Positions 40,260 to 48,643 of a DNA stretch of 59,706 bases are shown here, piece after piece. Each line of letters begins with the position of its first letter. Position 1 is the first letter of the stretch. Both the position numbers and the translations under genes were made by a program. Source of the DNA: Limisphaerales bacterium (GTDB lineage: Bacteria; Verrucomicrobiota; Verrucomicrobiia; Limisphaerales; BOG-1460); the NCBI GenBank assembly GCA_003159675.1, contig PLQC01000126.1, positions 1-59,706 on the forward strand. Direction: 5' to 3'. The notes beneath the pieces were generated by a model. That model saw only the letters and a program-made list of their open reading frames with translations, was not told the DNA's origin and did not search any database.

Positions 40260-41081
40260 ATGATCGTCAGCAGGCCCAAGAGCATTCCGGTGGCCCTCAC
40301 CATCGCGGGTTCGGACAGCGGCGGCGGCGCCGGCATCCAGGCGGACCTCAAAACGTTCGCATCGCTCGGCGTTCATGGGACGAGCGCTATCACGTGCATC
40401 ACCGCGCAGAATCCGAAGCGGGTGTTGGCCATTCAGGCCTGCCGGCCTGAAATCGTCCGTCAGCAGATCGAGGCGGTTTGGGTTGAGTTTCACCCCGCCG
40501 CCGTCAAGACGGGCATGCTGTATTCAACGGAGATCATCCGCCGGGTGGCGGCGTTCTTCCAGGGCGGCAGGCGTCCGCCGCTGATCGTGGACCCGGTCAT
40601 GGTGGCCACCAGCGGTTCGCGTTTGCTGAAGCCTTCGGCCATCCAAATCCTGAAGCGTGAATTGATTCCCCTGGCTGCGCTCGTCACTCCCAACCTGCCT
40701 GAGGCGGAAATCCTGGTGGATCGCGAGTTGACGTCGTTGGAAGAGATGCGATGGGCTGCGAAGGAGATCCGCCGGCGCTTCGGCTGCGCTGCGCTGGTCA
40801 AAGGCGGCCATTTGAGGCACGCCAGGGAAGCAGCGGACATCTTTTTTGATGGGCGGGAGGAACTGCTTTTGACGGCGCCGTTCATCCGGCGGATGGCGAC
40901 TCACGGAACCGGGTGCACGTATTCGGCGGCCATCGCCGCCCATCTTGCCCTGGGCTGCGGACTGGTCGAGGCGGTGGTCCGCGCGAAGGAATACATTTCC
41001 GGGGCGATTGCGCAAAGCTACGCCGCCGGCAGGCACACCGTTTTGAACCATTCCCGGGCAGCGACAACACGAATCCGATGA
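40260..41081 (+). CDS. thiD: Hydroxymethylpyrimidine/phosphomethylpyrimidine kinase
   Basis: [62 protein letters not shown]. Confidence 0.95.
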   Translation: MIVSRPKSIPVALTIAGSDSGGGAGIQADLKTFASLGVHGTSAITCITAQNPKRVLAIQACRPEIVRQQIEAVWVEFHPAAVKTGMLYSTEIIRRVAAFFQGGRRPPLIVDPVMVATSGSRLLKPSAIQILKRELIPLAALVTPNLPEAEILVDRELTSLEEMRWAAKEIRRRFGCAALVKGGHLRHAREAADIFFDGREELLLTAPFIRRMATHGTGCTYSAAIAAHLALGCGLVEAVVRAKEYISGAIAQSYAAGRHTVLNHSRAATTRIR

Positions 41082-41226
41082 CTCAGAGGCTCTCCGGCTC
41101 TCTGGAGCTTGCCCAATTGAAAAGACGCGTCCTGGCTCCCATAAGCCCGGCAGGGAACTTGCTTGCTTACGCGGGTCACTCATGCATACCTACGGTGTTT
41201 GTTCCGCTGTTTGAATCAATGAACCG

Positions 41227-42501
41227 GTGTTTATGAACAGACGCGAGACGTTCAAGCTCCTGGCGGCCGCCGTTTTGGGCGGTGTGCCGTGGACGGTTTT
41301 GGCGAACGGAATGCGCCTTGCCAGCCAGGACGCTTTTGCCAGCGCGCGCGGCGAGGCGTTCGTGGCCACTGCGGACAATCCGTCCGCCATATACTACAAC
41401 CCTGCCGGGATTGCCCAGCTCGATGGTAATAATTTCCGCGCGGGACTCTACGAGATCTATCTCGACCCGAGCTACAAACCCCCGAGCAGCGCCGCGAACA
41501 GCGGGCAGACCTATTACGACCAGAAGAACTTTGCCACCGTTCCACAGTTCTTCTACACCTACACCCCGGAAGAGTTGCCGGTGAGCTTTGGAGTGGGCAT
41601 TTATTCGCCATACGGCCTCGGCGTGAGCTGGCCCCAGGACACAGGGTTTCGATCCGTCGCCACGAGGGGCTCGCTGACTTATTTGACCGCCAATCCGGTG
41701 GTGGCCCTGAAGCTGGCGCCTAATTTTTCGATCGCCGGCGGCGTGACGGTGAACTACGCCAACACAGATTTGGAACAGGGCCTCCGCCGGAATGAAATTC
41801 CTTCTCTTCCCGACTATTTCCATTTTCGAGGGGACGGTTGGAGCGTGGGTTACAACCTGGGCGTGCTGTGGCAACCGCACGAGATGATTTCGATTGGCGC
41901 TTCCCTGCGCAGTTCCTCCACCGTCACACTCAAGGGCCACACGGATTTCGCCAGACCTGCGCAGATCCCTCCCACGCAGGAAGAGGCTCAAACGGACTTT
42001 TCATTCCCCTTAAACGCGGTTTTTGGCATTTCCTATCGCCCGACGCCCAAATGGAACCTGGAGTTTGACGCCGACTATACGGACTGGAGCAGTTTTGGAA
42101 CGATCAACATCCAGCAGGCCGCCACCACGTACCCGTTGCAGAAGGACATCTCACTGACACTCGACTGGCAGCCGAGCTGGATGTTCGAGTTCGGGGCGAC
42201 GCGGTATTTTGACAACGGCTGGCACGTGAGCGCGGGGTACGTTTACAACGAGAACTCGGTTCCGGACGCCAATTACACCCCGCTGGCAGCGGACCTTGAC
42301 CGGCATTTCTTCAGCGTCGGCACGGGGGTCAAAGTCAAACGCTTCGACATCGACCTGGCTTACCAGTTCGGATACGGCCCGGCGCGCACGGTGGCCGGCA
42401 GCAGCCCCTCGACCGCCGGACGCATCTCGGGACAGACAGCCGATGGCACGTATGATTTTATCAGCCACGCCATCCTGTTGACCGTGGGGATGCATTTTTG
42501 A
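41227..42501 (+). CDS. OmpP1/FadL-family outer-membrane protein
   Basis: GEAFVATADNPSAIYYNPAGIAQLDGNNFRAGLYEIYLDPSYK...; ends in aromatic residue (LTVGMHF). Confidence 0.87.
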   Translation: MFMNRRETFKLLAAAVLGGVPWTVLANGMRLASQDAFASARGEAFVATADNPSAIYYNPAGIAQLDGNNFRAGLYEIYLDPSYKPPSSAANSGQTYYDQKNFATVPQFFYTYTPEELPVSFGVGIYSPYGLGVSWPQDTGFRSVATRGSLTYLTANPVVALKLAPNFSIAGGVTVNYANTDLEQGLRRNEIPSLPDYFHFRGDGWSVGYNLGVLWQPHEMISIGASLRSSSTVTLKGHTDFARPAQIPPTQEEAQTDFSFPLNAVFGISYRPTPKWNLEFDADYTDWSSFGTINIQQAATTYPLQKDISLTLDWQPSWMFEFGATRYFDNGWHVSAGYVYNENSVPDANYTPLAADLDRHFFSVGTGVKVKRFDIDLAYQFGYGPARTVAGSSPSTAGRISGQTADGTYDFISHAILLTVGMHF

Positions 42502-42754
42502 AGTAATGTTGGCCATCCGGCCGCGGCGGATCGTTCGGAGAGCCGCCGATTTTCGGCGGGGTGACGCGGACTCACCGGTCCCTGCCAGTAGGCGTCGTGG
42601 AAGATAAAATTTGAAAAACTAATCATTGCATTGTGCCAGGACCTCTGTTAAGGGATTTGCAGTCAATAGGGTAGAAGGGGTTCGTTGCCGAGGCGGTTTC
42701 CTCCGGGAAGCTCTGATTGAACAAATGAAAGCGCACGATCGACAGGAAATTCAA

Positions 42755-44362
42755 ATGGACAGCGGACGGCGACCTGGCCGGGGTCATGGCCAGATGCCGC
42801 CGTTGAAGATTTTGCTGGTGTATCCGGAGGTTCCGCAGACTTTTTGGAGCCTGACGCATGCGCTGAAGTTTTCCGGCAAGCGCGCGTGGTCTCCGCCGCT
42901 CGGGCTCCTGACGGTGGCCGCGATGCTGCCCAAGAATTTCGAGCAGCGGCTCCGGGATCTCAACACCGAGCCCCTTCAGGAAGACGATCTGGAGTGGGCG
43001 AATTATGTGTTTCTGAGCGCGATGGATGTTCAGCGCGATTCGTCGCGCCGCCTGATCGACCGCTGCAAGAAAGCCGGAGTCAAAGTCGTGGCCGGAGGGC
43101 CTTTGTTCACGAGCAGGCCCGGTGAGTTCAGCGACGTGGATCACCTGGTCCTGAACGAAGCGGAAGTCACGCTTCGCGGGTTTCTCGAAGATCTGGCGAA
43201 GGGGGAGCCAAAGCGTGTTTATTCGACAACGGAATTCGCCGACGTGAGCACCTCGCCCCTCCCGGCCTACGAGCTGCTCAACGCCCGGGGTTACGGGGCG
43301 ATGAGCGTGCAATTCTCCCGGGGGTGCCCCTACCAGTGTGAATTCTGCGACGTCACCGCGCTGTTTGGACGCCGGCCGCGTTCCAAGACCGCGGCCCACA
43401 TCCTCGCCGAGCTGGACAACATCTATGCCACCGGCTGGAGGGGCAAAATCTATTTCGTGGATGACAACATCATGGGCAGCAGGCCGTATTTGAAGCAGAC
43501 GTTGCTGCCGGCCCTCATCGAGTGGAAGCGCGGCAAGCGCGGCATCTCGTTCCACACCCAGATCACCATGAACCTGGCGGACGACAAGGAGATGGTGGAT
43601 ATGATGTATGAAGCCGGGTTTGACTGGATTTTCATCGGGATTGAGACGCCGAACGAGGCGAGCCTTGCGGAGTGCAAAAAGAAGCAAAATCTGCATCGGA
43701 ATCTGCCCGAGCAGATTCGTTTTCTGCAGCGTTCCGGCCTCCAGGTCCAGGCCGGGTTTATCGTCGGGTTCGACCATGATCCTCCCGAAATTTTCCAACA
43801 GCAATTCGAATTGATCCAGGGGAGCGGCATTGTCATGGCCATGGTCGGGTTGCTTCAGGCCCCGATTGGCACCGAACTCTACAAGCGGCTCGAGCGTGAG
43901 GGGCGGCTCTCGGGCGAGTATTTCGCAAACAACGTCATCGATGACACCAACGTCATCACCCGCATGGACCGCGAGACGCTCAGGACGAATTACCGCGCCT
44001 TGCTGCGGACACTCTATTCGCCCCGGAATTATTACGACCGTGTCAAAACCTTCCTGGCTCAGTACAAAGAGCCCAGGGAAAAGGCTCTCGTCACCCCCGA
44101 CGTGGTGCTGGCCGTGATCCGGTGCTTTTTCTGGCTGGGCCTGGTCCGAGAAGGCCGAAGGGATTTCTGGCGCATCTTCTTTTGGACTTTTTTCCACAAG
44201 CGCGAATCGGTGAAGAACTTTCTGGGCCTGGCCATCCTCGGGTACCACTTCCGCAAAGTGCAGGATGACATGCTGGGACGATCGCGGAGCGCGCCGCAGC
44301 CGACGGACAACCCCATGCGCGGACATCACCCCTCCACGCCTGAAGCGGTGCTTGCAGAATAG
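42755..44362 (+). CDS. B12-binding-domain radical SAM enzyme with DUF4070-like C-terminus (HpnP-like architecture)
   Basis: N-terminal Rossmann KILLVYPEVPQTFWSLTHALKFSGKRAWSPPLGLLTVAAML; RGCPYQCEFCDV CxxxCxxC; FIGIETPNEASLAECKKKQN. Start codon uncertain. Confidence 0.85.
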   Translation: MDSGRRPGRGHGQMPPLKILLVYPEVPQTFWSLTHALKFSGKRAWSPPLGLLTVAAMLPKNFEQRLRDLNTEPLQEDDLEWANYVFLSAMDVQRDSSRRLIDRCKKAGVKVVAGGPLFTSRPGEFSDVDHLVLNEAEVTLRGFLEDLAKGEPKRVYSTTEFADVSTSPLPAYELLNARGYGAMSVQFSRGCPYQCEFCDVTALFGRRPRSKTAAHILAELDNIYATGWRGKIYFVDDNIMGSRPYLKQTLLPALIEWKRGKRGISFHTQITMNLADDKEMVDMMYEAGFDWIFIGIETPNEASLAECKKKQNLHRNLPEQIRFLQRSGLQVQAGFIVGFDHDPPEIFQQQFELIQGSGIVMAMVGLLQAPIGTELYKRLEREGRLSGEYFANNVIDDTNVITRMDRETLRTNYRALLRTLYSPRNYYDRVKTFLAQYKEPREKALVTPDVVLAVIRCFFWLGLVREGRRDFWRIFFWTFFHKRESVKNFLGLAILGYHFRKVQDDMLGRSRSAPQPTDNPMRGHHPSTPEAVLAE

Positions 44363-44473
44363 CCGGTCGATGAACGTGCGCCGGATTTGTTGCCCTTGTC
44401 AGCCGGGATCCGCGGGGCGATCTTTCGCGGCTCAAATGGCGGCCCGTGACCGCAGTGGAAAGGAATCAATGTT

Positions 44474-45499
44474 ATGGGCAGAAACGTGATTGACCCGATA
44501 GCTGCCTGGTTCATCGCAATGGAAGAATTGGGGGAGTTCATCGGGATTCGCTTCGGGCGCCTTCCTCCCGGCGCGACGGAACCCGAGTGGATATTTCTGC
44601 CTCACACCGAATTCGACGGGATCGGCGGCCTGGCGGAGATTCTCAGGCGCAGAGGCGCGAAGGTGGAATCGCTGGCTCAAATCAAGTACCCGGTCGCCCC
44701 GTCCTGGTTTTCGCTGCTGCGCGCATTGCCGAAATACTTGAGTCCGCGTCGTCGCGTGAAGTGGGGCTCCCTGGAAAAGGGGTCCGGTCCAGGCGACAGC
44801 TCGAAGGCGCCGACGGCGGTGGCCTGGCATCTGTTTGACGATCGAGTCACCACTCAAATCCGGCATGTTTGCAGGAAGGCGGAGGTCACGGTAAACTCCT
44901 TTTTGCTGAAGCATTTGACCAAGGCGATCCGCCCCTCTCTCAAGGACCAATCCTCGGTGGTTCCCTGGATGATTCCGGTGAACATCCGGGGCAAGGTGGA
45001 CCGGGGACGCGACACCGCAGTTCACACGAGTTACGTCGGAGTCCGGGTGCAATCTTACGAGATGGTGCACGACGTTCATCGAAGCGTTTACGCCGCCTTG
45101 CGCAGTGGAGAACATTGGGCCAACTGGCAGATGTACTTGCTGGGGCGATTCATCACCGCGGGGATGCGGCGATCTCTTGTCGCCACCGGGTTGGGCGCGT
45201 CCCAATGGAGCCTGGGCGGCTTCTCGAATCTGGGGGACTGGGATCGCGAGAAAGAAATCACGCAGCCGGACTGTCAGGGGGGATGGTTTTTTTGTCCGCC
45301 GGTCCTTCGCATCTTGTCGGTCGGCGCCGGCTGTGTCACCTTTCAAAACCGCCTGAGTCTGACGATTCAGGCTCATCCGGACCTCACCACGGACCCGGCG
45401 GTTTGCAAGCTCTGGGTGACGAATTGGGTGAAGGAAATCGAGATCGACCTGGCCAGCGGATTGGAAGCGGAGAGCGCCGGCACGCGGCTTCCCGCCTAG
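44474..45499 (+). CDS. CoA-dependent acyltransferase-superfamily-like protein (HxxxDG motif)
   Basis: FLPHTEFDGIGGLAEIL (HxxxDG), WMIPVNIRGKVDRGRDTAVHTSYVGVRV, LGASQWSLGGFSNLGDWD. Weak, motif-level call. Confidence 0.55.
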   Translation: MGRNVIDPIAAWFIAMEELGEFIGIRFGRLPPGATEPEWIFLPHTEFDGIGGLAEILRRRGAKVESLAQIKYPVAPSWFSLLRALPKYLSPRRRVKWGSLEKGSGPGDSSKAPTAVAWHLFDDRVTTQIRHVCRKAEVTVNSFLLKHLTKAIRPSLKDQSSVVPWMIPVNIRGKVDRGRDTAVHTSYVGVRVQSYEMVHDVHRSVYAALRSGEHWANWQMYLLGRFITAGMRRSLVATGLGASQWSLGGFSNLGDWDREKEITQPDCQGGWFFCPPVLRILSVGAGCVTFQNRLSLTIQAHPDLTTDPAVCKLWVTNWVKEIEIDLASGLEAESAGTRLPA

Positions 45500-46776
45500 A
45501 ATTTCAGAGTGACCGAGACGTTCAGGGCCTCGTTGAAGATGTGGTAGGTCCCGTCGGCCAGCGGAGCGGACTGGTCGTTCTGAACGTTGCGGGCCGGGTT
45601 GTACCCGAACTGATAGGCCGCAGCCCAATCCCAGTGCTTGCCTTTGTGCCCCAAACCAACGCTGCCCAGGTACAGATCCGAATCGGGAATGGTCGGGGTG
45701 AAATTCTTGTCCGGACTCGAATTCTGGCTGTAGAAAAAGCCGAGGCTTCCGTAATAACCCCTGCCGAGCTGCCGCGTCGCGCCAAACTCGTACATGAAAC
45801 TCGACTGGTAATTCAAGGGCAATACCAGGTTTCCAAACGCCGTCCCTTTGAACACAATCTGTTTGACGGCATTCCAGTCGGTCCAGTCCAAGTCGAATTC
45901 CAGGTTCCAGTTCTCGGTGGGTCTGAACGACACGCCTGCGACGACGTATTGCGGAAAGAGGATGGAGGCGCTGCTCGACGTGGAGGCGGGGTAGGGCGGC
46001 GACGGCAACGTCGCGGACGATCCCCGATAGTCCACCGTCGTGGTATAGCGATAGTTCACGCCGAAAGACCACTGGTCAAGCGGCTGCCAGAGAATGCCCG
46101 CGTTGAAACCGTATCCCATTCCATCGCCATCGACTCTGAATTGATCGTTGGGAAACAAACCAATGGCCCGCTCAAATTCGGCCGAGGAGTAGTTGATCGT
46201 GGGGCCGATCGCGATAGAGAGTGTCCGGTGAATCTTCCAGGATACGACCGGGTTGAAGCACAGGTATAAGAGAGAGCCTTTCTGCGCCATCGTTTCGAGG
46301 GGCGAATGCTGGCTCCAGTCCAGCGACAGGCCGTAGGGAGCGTAAACACCAAGCCCGAACGAGAGGGGAAAATCCTCCGGCGACACCACATAATACAATT
46401 GCGGCACCGGTTGAACATTCGAATTCGCACGCGCCGAGGCTCCGCCGGGGGAATCGTAATTATACCCCCCCGAAACCAGATACACCCCGGCGCCGATCTC
46501 TTGGCCTTCCAACTGGGAAATACCCGCCGGGTTATAATAGATGGCAGAGGGATTATCTGCCGTGGCCACAAAGGCATTGCCTCGCCCGATGGCCTCCGGG
46601 TCCTGGTTGGGAAGACGATACCCCACCGCCTTCACGCTGACGGAATGGAGGACCATTACGCAAAACAGCACCGCGGTACGGCGGCCGAATATTCGGAACT
46701 TCAACGCCGCCCGGCCGGCGGTATGATCCAGTGTTTTCACGACACGATTCATGGTTGTTATCTGCTTCGTTTCCAT
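45496..46776 (-). CDS. OmpP1/FadL-family outer-membrane protein (second copy)
   Basis: GRGNAFVATADNPSAIYYNPAGISQLEGQEIGAGVYLVSGGYNYDSPGG...; ends NVSVTLKF. Confidence 0.87.
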   Translation of the reverse strand: METKQITTMNRVVKTLDHTAGRAALKFRIFGRRTAVLFCVMVLHSVSVKAVGYRLPNQDPEAIGRGNAFVATADNPSAIYYNPAGISQLEGQEIGAGVYLVSGGYNYDSPGGASARANSNVQPVPQLYYVVSPEDFPLSFGLGVYAPYGLSLDWSQHSPLETMAQKGSLLYLCFNPVVSWKIHRTLSIAIGPTINYSSAEFERAIGLFPNDQFRVDGDGMGYGFNAGILWQPLDQWSFGVNYRYTTTVDYRGSSATLPSPPYPASTSSSASILFPQYVVAGVSFRPTENWNLEFDLDWTDWNAVKQIVFKGTAFGNLVLPLNYQSSFMYEFGATRQLGRGYYGSLGFFYSQNSSPDKNFTPTIPDSDLYLGSVGLGHKGKHWDWAAAYQFGYNPARNVQNDQSAPLADGTYHIFNEALNVSVTLKF

Positions 46777-46929
46777 GTTCATCGACGCATGGAACACGTT
46801 CGCCTGTCCCAAATCCAGACAAGGATTGGCCAAACGTTCCGCAATTGGTTCTGCACAAATGCGGCCCTATGCAAATTGGGCCCATCTAATCCGCGTCCCG
46901 TCAAGCAAGGCGGATGCCAACAGGACCGT

Positions 46930-46977
46930 CCAGGAGACGTCGCCTGGAGCAACCCCGGAAATGACTTCCGGTGTTGC
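46930..46977. other. Two adjacent hairpins in the divergent FadL2/methyltransferase intergenic region
   Basis: CCAGG-agacgtcg-CCTGG (46930-46947); GCAACcCCGGAA-atgac-TTCCGGtGTTGC (46949-46977). Confidence 0.5.
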
Positions 46978-47170
46978 CGGTCTGTTTTCCTGCCGGGTAA
47001 TCTTGTTCGTTGGCTCGGAAAATGTTATGAAACCGATGCACGACTGCCGATTTTGGTTGAGGAAATCAAAACGGCAGGCATCAAATTCTTGATTCAATGT
47101 CCGGACAAAGCGGCGAACTGAAAAATTGGAAGCACGAACATCATGAGTAATTCCAGGATTTAGAAACAGA

Positions 47171-48643
47171 ATGACCACCCAGAATGGCACAGCAAACAGC
47201 GTTTCCGGCGCCACATACGACATGAAGGATTCCTTGGTGTTCGGCCAAACCAGTCAGGGAACCGAAATCCACGCCACGCTGCTGCGGTTCACGCGCTTCC
47301 TGGCGGCATTCGAGATTTACAGCCCCACCCTCATCCTGCGCACTTCGGAAGTGCTCAGTGACTTCAGAATTGTGCTCCGCGACCGGACGATTTACTCAGG
47401 TCGTGCCGTCATCCGAACCCTGGTCAGTACAGGACTGGCTACGATCTGCGAAGCGACCCTCAACGAGGACTCCTGGATGGATGTGGAGTTTACCTCCGAA
47501 ATGCTCTCCGATGGCAGGCTCGAAAACGAATTCACCGGCTTCGTGCAGGAATGGCAGAAGCATTATCGGGTCGTGCCCGAATTCAAAGTGGTCACGGCGG
47601 ATATGCAGAGCTATCTCTCGGACTTGCGCCTCTGGCTGGAACAGATCGAACTCGAAATTCGTTCCTCTCCTTCACTGGATCGGAGTCAACTTGAGCGTGA
47701 CGTGATCGGTAAACTGGCCGACCCCATCGTCCGTTCTATCGATGCGTTCATCGAACGGTTCGAATCGATTGCCGGCAACCTTGAGCCGGACCTGGAGCCC
47801 ATTCATCGCAGTTACTTGCGCCGCCAACTCCATCCGTTGATCCTCAGTTCCCCTTTTGCTTATCGTGCCTATCATAAGCCACTGGGATTCGCCGGTGATT
47901 ATGAGGTGGTGGATATGATGTTCAGGCCGCCCTATGAAGGTGGCACACTGTTCGCAAAAGTGATGAATGTTTGGCTGCTCGGCCAGGCACCCGTTCAGGC
48001 GCATCGTAACCGGGTGATGTATCTGAAACGCCGACTCCTGGAAGAAGCCGCCCGCGCAAACGCTTTGCGCAAGGTGGCGCGCGTTTTCAACCTGGGTTGC
48101 GGCCCGGCAGTCGAAGTGCAGCAGTTTCTGCAGGAGTATGGCTCAGTCGAACAGATGCACATGACGCTGGTCGATTTCAGTGAAGAAGCCCTCCAATATC
48201 TACGAGGCATATTGACGGACATGGACAAGGGACGCGGTTACCGCGCTCCAATACAGTTGGTCAAAAAGACCGTCCACCAGATACTCAAAGAATCCTCGAA
48301 ATCAGTCGTTCGATCGCCAAACGAACAGTATGACTTCGTTTATTGCGCCGGCCTGTTTGATTACATGTCCACTCAAGTATGCAAACGGCTCATGAATACG
48401 CTTTACGATATGCTCGCCCCCGGCGGCCTTCTGCTGGCCAGCAACCTGAGCGCTGTTATGAACAGTTCACACCCGTTCCGCTATTCGATGGAGTACATGC
48501 TGGGCTGGCACTTGATTTACCGCAACAGACAGGAATTGGCTGTGCTGGCCCCTGACAAGGCACCGTCGGACAGTGTCTCGGTAACTGCCGAAAACACGGG
48601 TGTGAATGTATTCATGGAGGTGCGAAAGCCCACAAATGCCTGA
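47171..48643 (+). CDS. PhcB-like SAM methyltransferase with PilZ-like N-terminal region (3-OH fatty acid methyl ester synthesis family, putative)
   Basis: N-terminal PilZ-like beta region; VARVFNLGCGPAVEVQQFLQ SAM motif I; YDFVYCAGLFDYMSTQVCKRLMNTLYDMLAPGGLLLASNL; gene order with the next two kinases. Confidence 0.72.
   Translation: MTTQNGTANSVSGATYDMKDSLVFGQTSQGTEIHATLLRFTRFLAAFEIYSPTLILRTSEVLSDFRIVLRDRTIYSGRAVIRTLVSTGLATICEATLNEDSWMDVEFTSEMLSDGRLENEFTGFVQEWQKHYRVVPEFKVVTADMQSYLSDLRLWLEQIELEIRSSPSLDRSQLERDVIGKLADPIVRSIDAFIERFESIAGNLEPDLEPIHRSYLRRQLHPLILSSPFAYRAYHKPLGFAGDYEVVDMMFRPPYEGGTLFAKVMNVWLLGQAPVQAHRNRVMYLKRRLLEEAARANALRKVARVFNLGCGPAVEVQQFLQEYGSVEQMHMTLVDFSEEALQYLRGILTDMDKGRGYRAPIQLVKKTVHQILKESSKSVVRSPNEQYDFVYCAGLFDYMSTQVCKRLMNTLYDMLAPGGLLLASNLSAVMNSSHPFRYSMEYMLGWHLIYRNRQELAVLAPDKAPSDSVSVTAENTGVNVFMEVRKPTNA

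Noticed and set aside
42623-44329. 568-aa minus strand ORF
   Set aside because: Antisense to the radical SAM gene, whose + frame has CxxxCxxC and B12-domain motifs.
44432-46072. 546-aa minus strand ORF spanning two genes
   Set aside because: Runs antisense through the acyltransferase-like gene and out of frame through FadL2; composition is unnatural.
44869-46269. 466-aa + strand ORF
   Set aside because: Out-of-frame or antisense over two better supported genes.
46867-47223. 118-aa minus strand ORF in the FadL2/methyltransferase gap
   Set aside because: No recognisable domain and it overlaps both hairpins and the methyltransferase start; treated as non-coding regulatory region, though not excluded.
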